A stretch of 53,812 bases of DNA from Treponema sp. (GTDB lineage: Bacteria > Spirochaetota > Spirochaetia > Treponematales > Treponemataceae), in NCBI GenBank assembly GCA_018384055.1, contig JAHAZL010000014.1:1-53812 (forward strand), in the 5' to 3' direction. The notes below the pieces were generated by a model that was not told the origin of the DNA, made no database searches, and saw nothing but the letters and a program-made list of their open reading frames with translations. The first letter of the stretch is position 1. Each line of letters starts with the position of its first letter. A program made the position numbers and the translations under genes. Of this stretch, positions 41,415 to 50,573 are shown piece after piece.

Positions 41415-41933
41415 ATGAAAAAAAATATTTTTGCTTTATGCATTCTTTCCATTGCTTTTACGACTGCTTCTTTTGCACAGCAGATTACAAAGTTTGCTGT
41501 TGTTGATACAAACAGGGTTTATCAGGCATATTTCAGAAATTCTGCACCAGTCAGAAATTTTGAAACAAAGAAGGAAGATTTCCAGAAAGAACTGGACAAG
41601 TATGTTGCAGAACTTCAGCGCCTCAACGATCAGAAAATCGAATATCAGCGCAAAGGCAATGAATCTGAAGCAATGAAGATTGAAGCGCAGATTACAAAGA
41701 AGACTGACTTCATCAATGAGTATACAAGTGCAAAGAATACTGAACTGGAATCCCTCAAGAAGTCCCTTAAGGAAAACAATGCTTTCTATAAGCAGCTGTA
41801 CGATACTCTTGCCCGTGTTGCAGAAAGCGGCGGTTACAGTGCAATCCTTAATCTTCAGGAAGCAAATTCCGTTCTCTGGTACAGTCCTTCTGTTGACATC
41901 ACAGACCAGGTAATTTCTCAGCTTGGATTGTAA
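41415..41933 (+). CDS. skp: Periplasmic chaperone Skp/OmpH
   Basis: A 172-residue periplasmic chaperone that carries unfolded outer-membrane proteins to BamA. Signal peptide MKKNIFALCILSIAFTTASF with cleavage after Ala21; then FAVVDTNRVYQAYF, the conserved OmpH strand, and a long coiled-coil arm (residues about 45-125). AGGAG before ATG 41415 fixes the start, although the frame is open from 41394. Position between bamA and mutS fits. Confidence 0.92.
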   Translation: MKKNIFALCILSIAFTTASFAQQITKFAVVDTNRVYQAYFRNSAPVRNFETKKEDFQKELDKYVAELQRLNDQKIEYQRKGNESEAMKIEAQITKKTDFINEYTSAKNTELESLKKSLKENNAFYKQLYDTLARVAESGGYSAILNLQEANSVLWYSPSVDITDQVISQLGL

Positions 41934-41939
41934 ATAAAA

Positions 41940-44531
41940 ATGGCAGAAGAAACACCGATTATTGCTCAGTATCGCGGCATCAAGGCCCAGTATCCTGATG
42001 ATGTTCTTTTCTTCAGGTTGGGCGATTTCTATGAAATGTTCAACGAGGATGCCGTAGAAGTTTCTCGTCTGCTAAACCTTACCCTTACGCATCGTGCCGA
42101 CAATCCTATGTGCGGCATTCCATATCACGCTTCGAAAATCTATATTGCCCGTCTTCTCCGCATGGGGAAAAGAATAGCCATTGCCGAACAGATTGGCGAA
42201 ATTGCAAAGAAAGGTCTTACAGAACGCAAGGTTGTGGAAGTTATTACTCCGGGTACGGCAACTGAAAGTGAATACCTTGACGGCAATGCCAACAACTTCC
42301 TTGCCTGTGCATGCATCGAAAAAGATCAGGTAGGCCTTGCCTATGTTGATGTTACAACTGGTGAATTCCGTGCTACAGGTTTCAATGAAAAATCCCTCAG
42401 GGAAAATCTTGCAAAGGAATTGGGCAGATGTTCTCCACGTGAAATCATTCTTCCAGAAGGACTCCGCAGCAATGAGAATGTAAATGCCATTCTTGCAAGT
42501 CTTTCAATTTCTTCCGTCTCCTATTATCCTGACTGGCATTTTAATTCAAAGCAGTGCTATGACCGTCTTGTAAAACAGTTCAAGACAGCAAACCTTAGTT
42601 CTTTTTCTCTGACAGAAACAAGCCCTGAAGTTGCACCTGCAGGATTTCTTCTGGACTACATCCTTAAGACTACCAATTCTGAATCCGACCACATAAAGGG
42701 AATTTCCGTATACAGGGATTCCCAGTTTGTCATTATGGATGATTCTTCAAGGCGCAATCTTGAAATTACATCCAACCTCCGCGACGGCTCAGTTCAGTAT
42801 ACTCTCCTTGAATGCGTGAACAATGCGAAGACTGCCATGGGAGGGCGACTTATCCGTGACTGGCTTTCTTTCCCTTTGACCAATGAAGAGCAGATTGTTT
42901 CCCGTCAGAATCATGTTCAGGTTTTTGTAGACAGCGTTTCATTCCTTAGGAAAGTTCGCGAGCAGCTGGACGGCATCCTTGATATTGAACGCCTTGCCGG
43001 AAGAATTGCCATGGACCGTGCCCATGCAAAGGATCTTCAGGCCCTTAAGAATTCCCTGAACCTTTGGCTTAAAGCCCGTCCATCCCTTGAAGAAAAAGGC
43101 TTTGGTTTTTCAGATTCTTCAGATGCAGAAAAAATTACTGCCCTCATTGAAAATGCCATCGACGACGATCCTGCAACTGTATTTACAGAGGGTAGAATCA
43201 TAAAGGAAGGCTGGTCTGAAGAACTTGATGAATGGAAAAAAATCCAGCGCAACTTTAATTCTGTCCTTGAAGAATATGCAGAAGAAGAAAGGCAGCAGAC
43301 TGGAATTCAGAACCTTAAGATAAAGAATACAGGAAACCTTGGATATTTCATTGAAGTAACAAAGGGCAAGCTTGATAAGGTTCCTTCTCATTTCATAATG
43401 AAAAGAACCCTTGTAAATGCCGATCGCTATACAACGGAAAAACTTCAGCAGCTGGAAGAAAAGCTCAATGAGTCCGGTTCAAAAATTATTCAGCTTGAAC
43501 ATGACCTTTTTATCGAAGTAAGAAACGAGCTTAAAAAATATGTTCTCTACCTTCAGCAGACGGCACAGGAAATTGCATATTGCGATGTAACAAGTTCCTT
43601 TGCCGATGCTTCGGTTTCCCATGGTTGGGTTCGCCCTGAAATTTCCGGAAACAGCAGGGAATTCCTTGTTGAAGAAGGAAGGCATCCTGTTGTTGAACAG
43701 CATCTTCCAAAAGGTGAATTTGTACCGAATGACCTTAGCCTTTATTCCGGAGATAAAGGAAAAAGCTTTGCCCTCATTACAGGTCCAAACATGGCGGGAA
43801 AAAGTACCTTTCTAAGGCAGAATGCCCTCATTGCATTGCTGGCTCAGACCGGTTGTTTTGTTCCTGCAAAAAGTGCACGGCTTGGAATCGTAGACAGGAT
43901 TTTCTGCCGTGTCGGTGCCAGCGACAATCTTGCGAAAGGAGAATCAACCTTCCTTGTTGAAATGACGGAAACTGCACGAATCCTTAGAAGTGCAACCGAC
44001 AGATCTCTTGTAATCATGGATGAAGTAGGGCGTGGTACAAGTACGGAAGACGGACTTTCCATTGCCTGGGCTGTAAGCGAACATCTTCTCAATACCCTTA
44101 AGTGCAAGACTTTGTTCGCCACCCACTACCATGAGCTTACAAGGCTTGAGCATGATTCCATAAGTCAGCTTTGCATGGATGTAAGTGAAAACGGCAAGGA
44201 CATCGTATTCCTCCGTAAGGTAATCCAGGGTGCGAGTGAAAACAGCTATGGTATCCATGTTGCACGCCTTGCAGGAATTCCAGAACCGGTAATTGAACGC
44301 GCACAGGAAATTCTTGAAAAGATTCAGTTGGATGCAGGGGATGAGGCAAATGTAATTGAGACCGTAAAGACTGCTGCTGCGGAAAAGAAAGGTCTTACTT
44401 ACGCCGGAGGTCTTTTCAGTGAGGAAGAAATGGTCATTAACGAAATCCTTTCGTCTGACCTGGACAACATGACCCCAATGGCAGCCCTACAGGCAATTTC
44501 CAGATGGAAGAAGTCCCTTGACGGGCGCTGA
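41940..44531 (+). CDS. mutS: DNA mismatch-repair protein MutS
   Basis: An 863-residue MutS1. The mismatch-reading Phe-x-Glu is Phe30-Tyr31-Glu32 in RLGDFYEMFNEDA. The connector, lever (ARLAGRIAMDRAHAKDL-like, here ERLAGRIAMDRAHAKDLQAL) and clamp follow. The ATPase has Walker A GPNMAGKS (615-622), Walker B LVIMDEVGRGTSTEDG and ATHYHELTRL. The C-terminal tail with an acidic stretch is complete. Six bases separate it from skp; MutL is not in the window. Confidence 0.96.
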   Translation: MAEETPIIAQYRGIKAQYPDDVLFFRLGDFYEMFNEDAVEVSRLLNLTLTHRADNPMCGIPYHASKIYIARLLRMGKRIAIAEQIGEIAKKGLTERKVVEVITPGTATESEYLDGNANNFLACACIEKDQVGLAYVDVTTGEFRATGFNEKSLRENLAKELGRCSPREIILPEGLRSNENVNAILASLSISSVSYYPDWHFNSKQCYDRLVKQFKTANLSSFSLTETSPEVAPAGFLLDYILKTTNSESDHIKGISVYRDSQFVIMDDSSRRNLEITSNLRDGSVQYTLLECVNNAKTAMGGRLIRDWLSFPLTNEEQIVSRQNHVQVFVDSVSFLRKVREQLDGILDIERLAGRIAMDRAHAKDLQALKNSLNLWLKARPSLEEKGFGFSDSSDAEKITALIENAIDDDPATVFTEGRIIKEGWSEELDEWKKIQRNFNSVLEEYAEEERQQTGIQNLKIKNTGNLGYFIEVTKGKLDKVPSHFIMKRTLVNADRYTTEKLQQLEEKLNESGSKIIQLEHDLFIEVRNELKKYVLYLQQTAQEIAYCDVTSSFADASVSHGWVRPEISGNSREFLVEEGRHPVVEQHLPKGEFVPNDLSLYSGDKGKSFALITGPNMAGKSTFLRQNALIALLAQTGCFVPAKSARLGIVDRIFCRVGASDNLAKGESTFLVEMTETARILRSATDRSLVIMDEVGRGTSTEDGLSIAWAVSEHLLNTLKCKTLFATHYHELTRLEHDSISQLCMDVSENGKDIVFLRKVIQGASENSYGIHVARLAGIPEPVIERAQEILEKIQLDAGDEANVIETVKTAAAEKKGLTYAGGLFSEEEMVINEILSSDLDNMTPMAALQAISRWKKSLDGR

Positions 44532-44604
44532 TTCAATGTAAAAATTCCTTAAATTTTTCCTCATTTTTTCCACTTTTTATTTTTTTTCGAAAATAATTTA
44601 TGTG

Positions 44605-45366
44605 ATGCTTCTAAAGAGAATTTTCATCAGGACAAGGGACTCCCTTCGAATAGCCCTGAATTTTGCTTACGGAGGAGGAAACTGCCTTGTGTGTGGTTCC
44701 GAAACTTTCCTGGGTGATGTATGTAAAAAATGCAGGAATAACCTTTTGTTAAGATGTGTTGCTGACGGAAAAAAGGAAAGGTGTGCTGTCTGCGGCAAAG
44801 TTCTTTTAAGCGAAGAGAAAATCTGTATGTCCTGTAGGAATGAGAGGGTAATTAAATCCTGTGACTTTGTTTTTCCTATTTTTCCCTACAGAATGTGGGC
44901 AAAAAACTTCATGTTTAACTGGAAAATGGCAGAAAAAAGAGGATTGTCCACCTTAGTTGCACTGTTATGCCATAAGGCTATTGATGCAAATTTTAATATA
45001 GAACAAAAAGTTATAATACCTGTTCCTCCCAGATCTGGGAAAATAAGGGAAAAGGGGTGGGATCAGATTGATGAGACCTGCAGCGTGCTTGAAAATCTTT
45101 ACGGTTACAGAGTTTTAAGGCTTTTAAGGAGAAAGGACAGCGTTCAGCAGAAAAAACTTGACAGAAACCAAAGGCTTGATGAATCTGAGGAAAGGTATGT
45201 CCTTTCAGGAAAAGGAATTGGCATAAAGCGTGAAAATCTGCCAAAGCGTGTTATACTTATTGATGATGTCATGACTACAGGCATTACCGTAGAAAGCTGT
45301 GCAAAGGTTCTTAAATCCATTGGCATTGAAAAAGTGGATGTTTTGACCTTATTTATAGTGGACTAG
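44605..45366 (+). CDS. ComF-family phosphoribosyltransferase-like protein
   Basis: A 253-residue protein. Two four-Cys knuckles at the N-terminus (Cys27/30/40/43 and Cys60/63/74/77) probably bind zinc. Then come FPYRMWAKNFMFNWKMAEKR, VIIPVPPRSGKIREKGWDQI and the PRTase loop RVILIDDVMTTGITVES. ComF works with DprA in DNA uptake in competent bacteria and its enzymatic role is unresolved. GTG 44602 is an alternative start one codon earlier. Neither start has a ribosome-binding site; TAATTT (44594-44599) ends five bases before the ATG. Confidence 0.87.
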   Translation: MLLKRIFIRTRDSLRIALNFAYGGGNCLVCGSETFLGDVCKKCRNNLLLRCVADGKKERCAVCGKVLLSEEKICMSCRNERVIKSCDFVFPIFPYRMWAKNFMFNWKMAEKRGLSTLVALLCHKAIDANFNIEQKVIIPVPPRSGKIREKGWDQIDETCSVLENLYGYRVLRLLRRKDSVQQKKLDRNQRLDESEERYVLSGKGIGIKRENLPKRVILIDDVMTTGITVESCAKVLKSIGIEKVDVLTLFIVD

Positions 45367-45440
45367 AATCTTTTTATGGATTAAAATTATAATGTTGGTT
45401 ATGCATTGACGATACTGCGGATTTTTTTAAGGAGTTTGAA

Positions 45441-45929
45441 ATGGCAGAAGAAGATACATCCTTTCAGCTTGTAACATTCCAGCTTGGTGATGAACTTTAC
45501 GGCGTAGATATCATGGATGTTAAGGAAATCGTTAAGACACAGAATGTCCGTCCGATTCCAAACGCACCGTTCTATGTAGAAGGTATCATCAACCTTCGTG
45601 GTGAAGTTATTCCTATCATCAATCTTCATAAGCGTTTCTATCTTAAGAAGATGACAGTAGATGACGATTCCCTTACAGAAGATGAAGGCGGATTCATCAT
45701 TCTTGATATTGAAGGCAACAAGATTGGTATTATCATTGATAGAATTGCCCGTGTTATTCCAGTGGATTGCGGAGAAATCAAGCCGCCTCCACAGATGCTC
45801 AGCGGTATCGGAACAGAGTACATTCAGGGTGTTGTTCGCCAGGACAACAGTTACCTGATCATTCTTGATACACGCAAGCTCTTCAGTGCGAAGGAACTTC
45901 AGAAGATTCTGGAACCAGATGCAGAATAA
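45441..45929 (+). CDS. cheW: Chemotaxis coupling protein CheW
   Basis: A 162-residue two-subdomain SH3-like adaptor that links chemoreceptors to CheA. Family motifs: FQLVTFQLGDELYGVDIMDV, PIPNAPFYVEGIINLRGEVI (the NLRG binding loop), GFIILDIEGNKIGIIID and TEYIQGVVRQDNSYLIILD. It has its own AAGGAG and a terminator after it, so it is probably a single-gene unit away from cheA. T. pallidum also has a lone cheW before an SpsC-like gene, from memory. Confidence 0.94.
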   Translation: MAEEDTSFQLVTFQLGDELYGVDIMDVKEIVKTQNVRPIPNAPFYVEGIINLRGEVIPIINLHKRFYLKKMTVDDDSLTEDEGGFIILDIEGNKIGIIIDRIARVIPVDCGEIKPPPQMLSGIGTEYIQGVVRQDNSYLIILDTRKLFSAKELQKILEPDAE

Positions 45930-45946
45930 CAGATGACTCATTCATC

Positions 45947-45980
45947 AACTCCCGGTGTGACAAACCGGGAAGTTTTCTTT
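45947..45980 (+). terminator. Rho-independent terminator after cheW
   Basis: AACTCCCGGT (45947-45956) pairs with ACCGGGAAGTT (45964-45974) with a one-base bulge and a seven-base loop, then TTTTCTTT. It ends the cheW transcript. Confidence 0.75.
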
Positions 45981-46050
45981 ATACTATGTAGCAGGGAAAT
46001 TCTCCCTTAAAAATTATTCCCCTTAGATTTCACAAAGGAAAATTAAAAAA

Positions 46051-47157
46051 ATGATTCATACTTACAGTCCTACTATTCGCCGCAAAGAAATGGAAGCCGT
46101 TCTTACCTGCATGGTTGATGAAAAGATAGGTCCTGGTGACATGAATGTAAAACTCATTCAGACTGCAAAAGAACTTATTGGTTTTGATGGTGCTGTAGCA
46201 TTGCGCAGTCCAGCAATTGCCTTCGAATACATTTTCAAGGCTTTGGATTTTTCAAAGGATGGTGCCGTAATTTTCAGCGCACTCGCTCCTGCCTATCAGG
46301 TTCTTACAGTAGAGAAACTTGGATATAAAACACTCTTTGCAGATGTGTCGGAAGAAACAGGACTTGTAACTGTAGAATCAGTTCAGAACTGCATTAAGGA
46401 GGGAGGTCGCCTTCTTATTCTTGCAGAATCCATGGGTGTCCTTCCAAACATCAAGGCTTACCTTGAACTTGGAATTCCTGTTGTAGAGGACATTTCTCAG
46501 TCTGCACTTTCAAGCTATCCACTTGATGAAGAAGATGTTGCAAAGAAACCGGCTCCAAAGCCAGCTGCAGGAGAAGAGCAGAAGGCAGAGGAAGAAGTTC
46601 TTGGAAGAAGGGCAGGCATGTACGGCGTATATGCAATTCTCGGAATGGAAGAAAAGGACATAATTACTGCAGGTGGCGGTGCACTTCTCATTGCTCCTAA
46701 CAGAAAGGAATGGACTGTTCTCAAGCATATTGCTGAAGAAGCTCCATTCACTGATGCAATGACAGACATGAACGCAGCCCTTGCCTATGTTGAGCTCAAG
46801 GAATTTGCCCGCAACGAAAAGACAAGGCAGGAACTTTTTACATTGTATTCCCGCGCCGTAATGTCTGGACGTCATAAGACTTATGTTCGCGCAGAAGGAA
46901 GAGGTTCTACAATCTATTCTTTCCCTCTGGTTTTGAATTCCGGATTTAAGGATGCAAAGGCCTATGCCCAGAAGAAGAACATTGAAATTCGTCAGGCTTA
47001 TGAAGATTCAATCATGGCTTTGAGACAGCAGGAAATTTCAAAGAACTGCATCTGTGCCAATTCTCTCTATTTAAGGTGTGCCCTATTCCCATTGTACCCA
47101 AGGCTTGGACAGAAGGACGCAGGCCAGATTGTAAAGGTTCTTTCTACAATGCTCTAA
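46051..47157 (+). CDS. DegT/DnrJ/EryC1-family PLP-fold protein (SpsC-like)
   Basis: A 368-residue protein with the sugar-aminotransferase fold of the DegT family. Start MIHTYSPTIRRKEMEAVL is typical, IGFDGAVALRSPAIAFEYIF carries the first PLP-side motif, VVEDISQSA is the Asp-containing PLP-ring motif, and Lys202 in MEEKDIITAGGGAL aligns with the internal aldimine Lys. Residues about 159-185 are an Ala/Pro/Glu/Lys low-complexity insert not normal for the family. The substrate is unknown: nucleotide-sugar amination is usual, but no sugar-biosynthesis neighbours are present. AAAGGAA precedes the ATG. nadK follows after 22 bases. Confidence 0.75.
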   Translation: MIHTYSPTIRRKEMEAVLTCMVDEKIGPGDMNVKLIQTAKELIGFDGAVALRSPAIAFEYIFKALDFSKDGAVIFSALAPAYQVLTVEKLGYKTLFADVSEETGLVTVESVQNCIKEGGRLLILAESMGVLPNIKAYLELGIPVVEDISQSALSSYPLDEEDVAKKPAPKPAAGEEQKAEEEVLGRRAGMYGVYAILGMEEKDIITAGGGALLIAPNRKEWTVLKHIAEEAPFTDAMTDMNAALAYVELKEFARNEKTRQELFTLYSRAVMSGRHKTYVRAEGRGSTIYSFPLVLNSGFKDAKAYAQKKNIEIRQAYEDSIMALRQQEISKNCICANSLYLRCALFPLYPRLGQKDAGQIVKVLSTML

Positions 47158-47179
47158 TTTTTTAGGGATTTTTTTATAG

Positions 47180-48037
47180 ATGAAAAACTGTCTTATAGTA
47201 TCCAATTCATTTAAAACTGACGCAGACCGTCTTGGAAAGGAAATTTCTTCTTTTCTAAGGGAGAGGAAAATTACTGCTTCGGTTTTTGCATACAATGGAA
47301 AGGATGCTGTTCATGAAAAGCCTCTTGAAATAGATTTCACCGGATATGATTTTGCAGTTACCCTTGGTGGAGACGGAACTGTTCTTTTTGCCGGCAGAGG
47401 ATGTGCTCCTCTTGGCGTTCCCGTTTTCCCTGTTAATCTTGGTGAATTCGGTTTCCTTGCTTCTGTATCTAAGGAAAGCTGGAAGGTAGAACTTGAAAAA
47501 TTTCTTGAAGGGAAAATATTCATTAGCGAAAGAAATCTTGTTAAATGCGAGGTCATGAGAAACGGTTCCACGGTTTTTGCCTGTGCTGGACTGAATGACT
47601 GTGTGATTTCTTCCAGTCCTTCTACAAGACTTGTAAACCTTAGTGTTGCCTACAACCATGCTCTGTTGGGGCCTTTCAAGGCAAACGGAATTATCGTTTC
47701 AACACCAACAGGTTCAACCGCATATTCCGCCGCTGCAGGAGGTCCCATTGTTGAACCTTCGACTCCAGCCCTTGTCCTAACGCCAGTAAGTTCCTTCAGT
47801 CTTTCTGCCCGTCCTCTGGTCTTTGGAAAAAACGGGGAAATTGTAATTACTGTTCTTGATTCCCGTGCCGATGTTGCCCTGGAATGTGACGGACAGATTG
47901 GATTTAAGCTTCTGAAGGATGATGTAATTATACTTGGCATTCCTGAATACACTGCAAGATTGATCGGTTCAACTCAGGAAAAGTTTTATGCCGCATTGCA
48001 AAGCAAGTTGAACTGGTCAGGAGGCCCTCGTGCTTGA
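47180..48037 (+). CDS. nadK: NAD kinase
   Basis: A 285-residue cytoplasmic enzyme making NADP+ from NAD+ and ATP or polyphosphate. GGDGTVLFA (residues 63-71) holds the catalytic Asp65; LNDCVISSS is the NE/D motif in its ND form; STPTGSTAYSAAAGGPIVEP is the conserved substrate loop. The last eight bases overlap recN, with GGAGG for recN inside this gene. Confidence 0.94.
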   Translation: MKNCLIVSNSFKTDADRLGKEISSFLRERKITASVFAYNGKDAVHEKPLEIDFTGYDFAVTLGGDGTVLFAGRGCAPLGVPVFPVNLGEFGFLASVSKESWKVELEKFLEGKIFISERNLVKCEVMRNGSTVFACAGLNDCVISSSPSTRLVNLSVAYNHALLGPFKANGIIVSTPTGSTAYSAAAGGPIVEPSTPALVLTPVSSFSLSARPLVFGKNGEIVITVLDSRADVALECDGQIGFKLLKDDVIILGIPEYTARLIGSTQEKFYAALQSKLNWSGGPRA

Positions 48038-49739
48038 AGAACTTGATATAAAGAATTTTGCCCTCATTGATTCTGCCCATGTTGATTTTACCAAGGGCTT
48101 TACTGTTTTAAGCGGTGAAACAGGTGCAGGTAAATCCATTCTCATCGGTAGCCTTGCATTCCTTCTTGGTGGAAAGACAAGTGCCGAGCAAATCAGAACT
48201 GGCATGCATGAAGCTCAGGTTTCAGGTTCCTTTTTTCTTGAATCAAAGGAAGCTTTTGAATGGCTTGAAGAGCATGGAATAGAAGCCGAGGATGACAGGG
48301 TTCTCCTTCGTCGCCTTATTCGCGATACGGGAAAATCTTCAGCTTGGATTGGCGGTGTTCCTGTAACAAGGGCAGACCTTGCTTCCTTTGCAGATTTTCT
48401 TGTGGATATTCACGGTCAGCATGAGCAGCAGTCCTTGATGAAGGTTGCTGACCACAGGCGCTATCTGGATATATATGCAGAAGTTGTAGATGAAGTAAGT
48501 GCATTCACAGTGCTCTATAATCAGCTTGTTGAAAAAAGAAGGGTCCTTGATTCCCTAAACAGCAATGAAGCGGAAAGGGCTGAAAAAATCGACATGCTTT
48601 CCTTTGCCGTGAACGAAATTACTGAAGCAAAACTTAAGCCTAATGAAGACGAGGAACTTGAAGCGGAAGAGTCAAAACTCACTTCCTTTGAAAAACTTTA
48701 CTCTGATATAGAAGAAATTACTTCTGCCTTTGAAGGTGATGACAACGGCAGCGGCATCATTTCTCTCTTCAAAAGAATTACTGGAACTGCAGGTAAAACT
48801 GTAGAACTTGATAAAAATCTTGAAGGTCTTGAAAGTCGCCTTCAGTCTGCTTTTTATGAAGTTGACGACATTGCAGATGAATTCCGCAGGTATAAGAATT
48901 CCCTTGTCTTTGATCCAGACCGTCTTGTGCAGGTTCAGGAACGCCTGGACTTGATATACAGACTCAAGAAGAAGTATGCAGGCGGAGTTAACGGAAGTGT
49001 TGCCGACATTGCAGAATATCTTGAAAAGGCACAGAAACAGCTTGAAGAACTTACAGGCAGCGGTACTGACAAAAGTGTTCTTGAAAGAGAAATTTCTGAA
49101 CTTGAAAAGAAAGTCTATACGGCTGCAAAAGTCCTTTCTGAAAAAAGAAAGAAGGCTGCTGAAAAAATGTCTGCTGCCGTAGAAGAAATACTTGCAAAAC
49201 TTGGAATGAAGGAAACCAGGTTCCGCGTTAACCTTACTGAAAAAGAAGGCAATGCAGTGGAACAGAAGTGCGGTCCTTACGGTATGGACAACATTGAATT
49301 CCTTATCAGTGCAAATCCAGGTTCTCCTTTGCTTCCCCTTGCAAAAATTGCATCGGGCGGTGAACTTAGCCGCGTAATGCTCGCCCTTAAAACAATCCTT
49401 AGCAGGGCAGATCTGGCAGGAACCCTTGTCTTTGATGAAATTGATACTGGTATTGGCGGTGAAGTTGCAGTTTCCCTTGGGGACCACATGAAAAAGCTTT
49501 CTGCAAAAAAACAGATTCTTTGTATAACACATCTTGCAAGTATTGCAGTTTATGCCGATAATCAAATAAAGATACAGAAGGGTGTGGAAGGAAACACTAC
49601 GGCAACCAATGTCTTTGCCATTGAAGGTCAGGATAGGGTTCGTGAAATTGCCAGAATGCTTTCCGGTGACACTGTTTCTCAGGCTTCCCTTGAACATGCC
49701 GCAGCAATGCTTAGTCAGCATGGAAATACTTCTGTTTAA
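48030..49739 (+). CDS. recN: DNA-repair ATPase RecN
   Basis: A 569-residue SMC-like protein for double-strand-break repair. Walker A GETGAGKSILIGSL begins at about residue 29; a long coiled coil fills the middle; signature ASGGELSRVMLALK and Walker B TLVFDEIDTGIGG follow, then CITHLASIA. The start is GTG at 48030 (MLEELDIKNFALI), preceded by GGAGG and overlapping nadK. nadK-recN adjacency is common in several phyla. Two genes of unknown or weakly known role follow closely. Confidence 0.95.
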   Translation: MLEELDIKNFALIDSAHVDFTKGFTVLSGETGAGKSILIGSLAFLLGGKTSAEQIRTGMHEAQVSGSFFLESKEAFEWLEEHGIEAEDDRVLLRRLIRDTGKSSAWIGGVPVTRADLASFADFLVDIHGQHEQQSLMKVADHRRYLDIYAEVVDEVSAFTVLYNQLVEKRRVLDSLNSNEAERAEKIDMLSFAVNEITEAKLKPNEDEELEAEESKLTSFEKLYSDIEEITSAFEGDDNGSGIISLFKRITGTAGKTVELDKNLEGLESRLQSAFYEVDDIADEFRRYKNSLVFDPDRLVQVQERLDLIYRLKKKYAGGVNGSVADIAEYLEKAQKQLEELTGSGTDKSVLEREISELEKKVYTAAKVLSEKRKKAAEKMSAAVEEILAKLGMKETRFRVNLTEKEGNAVEQKCGPYGMDNIEFLISANPGSPLLPLAKIASGGELSRVMLALKTILSRADLAGTLVFDEIDTGIGGEVAVSLGDHMKKLSAKKQILCITHLASIAVYADNQIKIQKGVEGNTTATNVFAIEGQDRVREIARMLSGDTVSQASLEHAAAMLSQHGNTSV

Positions 49740-49766
49740 GTTAATCGGATAGAGTGGAGGAAGATA

Positions 49767-50567
49767 ATGCCCGTTTCAGAAGAAGCACGAAAAGATTTTA
49801 ATGAAAGTATCCGTCCTATAAAGGAACAGATTAATGGACTCATTAAAAAAGATAAGGATGAATCCTTTGCGCTTCGCAATCAGAAGGAAGGGGTGGAGCT
49901 CAAGAAAATTGCCCTTGCTGAACAGATGATTTATCTTGCAACTGTACAGATGAGCATCAACAATATTTCCGTTGAAATGCTTGAAGTTAAGAACAATGAT
50001 ATTCTTAATGATGCGCGCAAATCCCTTTACAAGGCAATCATTTATCTTGAAGATGTTGTTTCCAATACTGTTGACTGTCCATATTCAGACATCGAATCTA
50101 AGATTTTACCTATTAAGGAAGTTTCCATTACCCGTCGTCTTGATATTATCCGTAAGCTTGGGCTTGCCCTTGATCTTCTAGTCGATGCTTTCGGTGAAAA
50201 TTCTAAATGGAAAGAATCCTTTGTAGAAATGCGCGGCCGTCATGCGGTCGTTGCAAAGAATCTTGTAGACATGAAGCAGGCTGTGAAAGATTATTTTGAC
50301 CATAATTCTCCAGTCTATGAAGATACAATCCTCTATGTTCGCCTTATCCGTGAACTTCTATCAAAATGTGCCAACGATTACCGTGATCGCTATGAACTTG
50401 CAAGCAAACGCGTTGACGATATGCGCATGGCCGTAAATCTCCTCATTGCCCTCCGACGCATTGCCATGGTTATGAATGACAGTGAAGAATCTGAAAACAT
50501 CAGAAAGAAGGCCCTTGCATGGAAGACCAAGATGGAAAGTGACGAAAAGAAGGGTATCTCAAAGTAA
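49767..50567 (+). CDS. Conserved helical protein, unknown function
   Basis: A 266-residue soluble, mostly alpha-helical protein with no signal peptide or membrane segment. Features include an acidic/basic N-terminus (EEARKDFNESIRPIKEQING), a helix with LAEQMIYLATVQMSINNISV, and a C-terminal helical run with NLLIALRRIAMVMN. I do not recognise a family; I believe treponemes have a similar gene downstream of recN. GGAGGAAG precedes the ATG. It is six bases upstream of the HD-domain gene, so the two are probably co-expressed and may act together. Confidence 0.65.
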   Translation: MPVSEEARKDFNESIRPIKEQINGLIKKDKDESFALRNQKEGVELKKIALAEQMIYLATVQMSINNISVEMLEVKNNDILNDARKSLYKAIIYLEDVVSNTVDCPYSDIESKILPIKEVSITRRLDIIRKLGLALDLLVDAFGENSKWKESFVEMRGRHAVVAKNLVDMKQAVKDYFDHNSPVYEDTILYVRLIRELLSKCANDYRDRYELASKRVDDMRMAVNLLIALRRIAMVMNDSEESENIRKKALAWKTKMESDEKKGISK

Positions 50568-50573
50568 TTCACT

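Noticed and set aside
45406..45411. TTGACG as -35 of a cheW promoter
   Set aside because: No -10 at 16-18 bases; the position is taken by AAGGAG of cheW.
48672..49721. Open minus-strand frame of 349 codons within recN
   Set aside because: Cys/Phe/Lys-rich translation without family features; RecN motifs on the plus strand explain the region.
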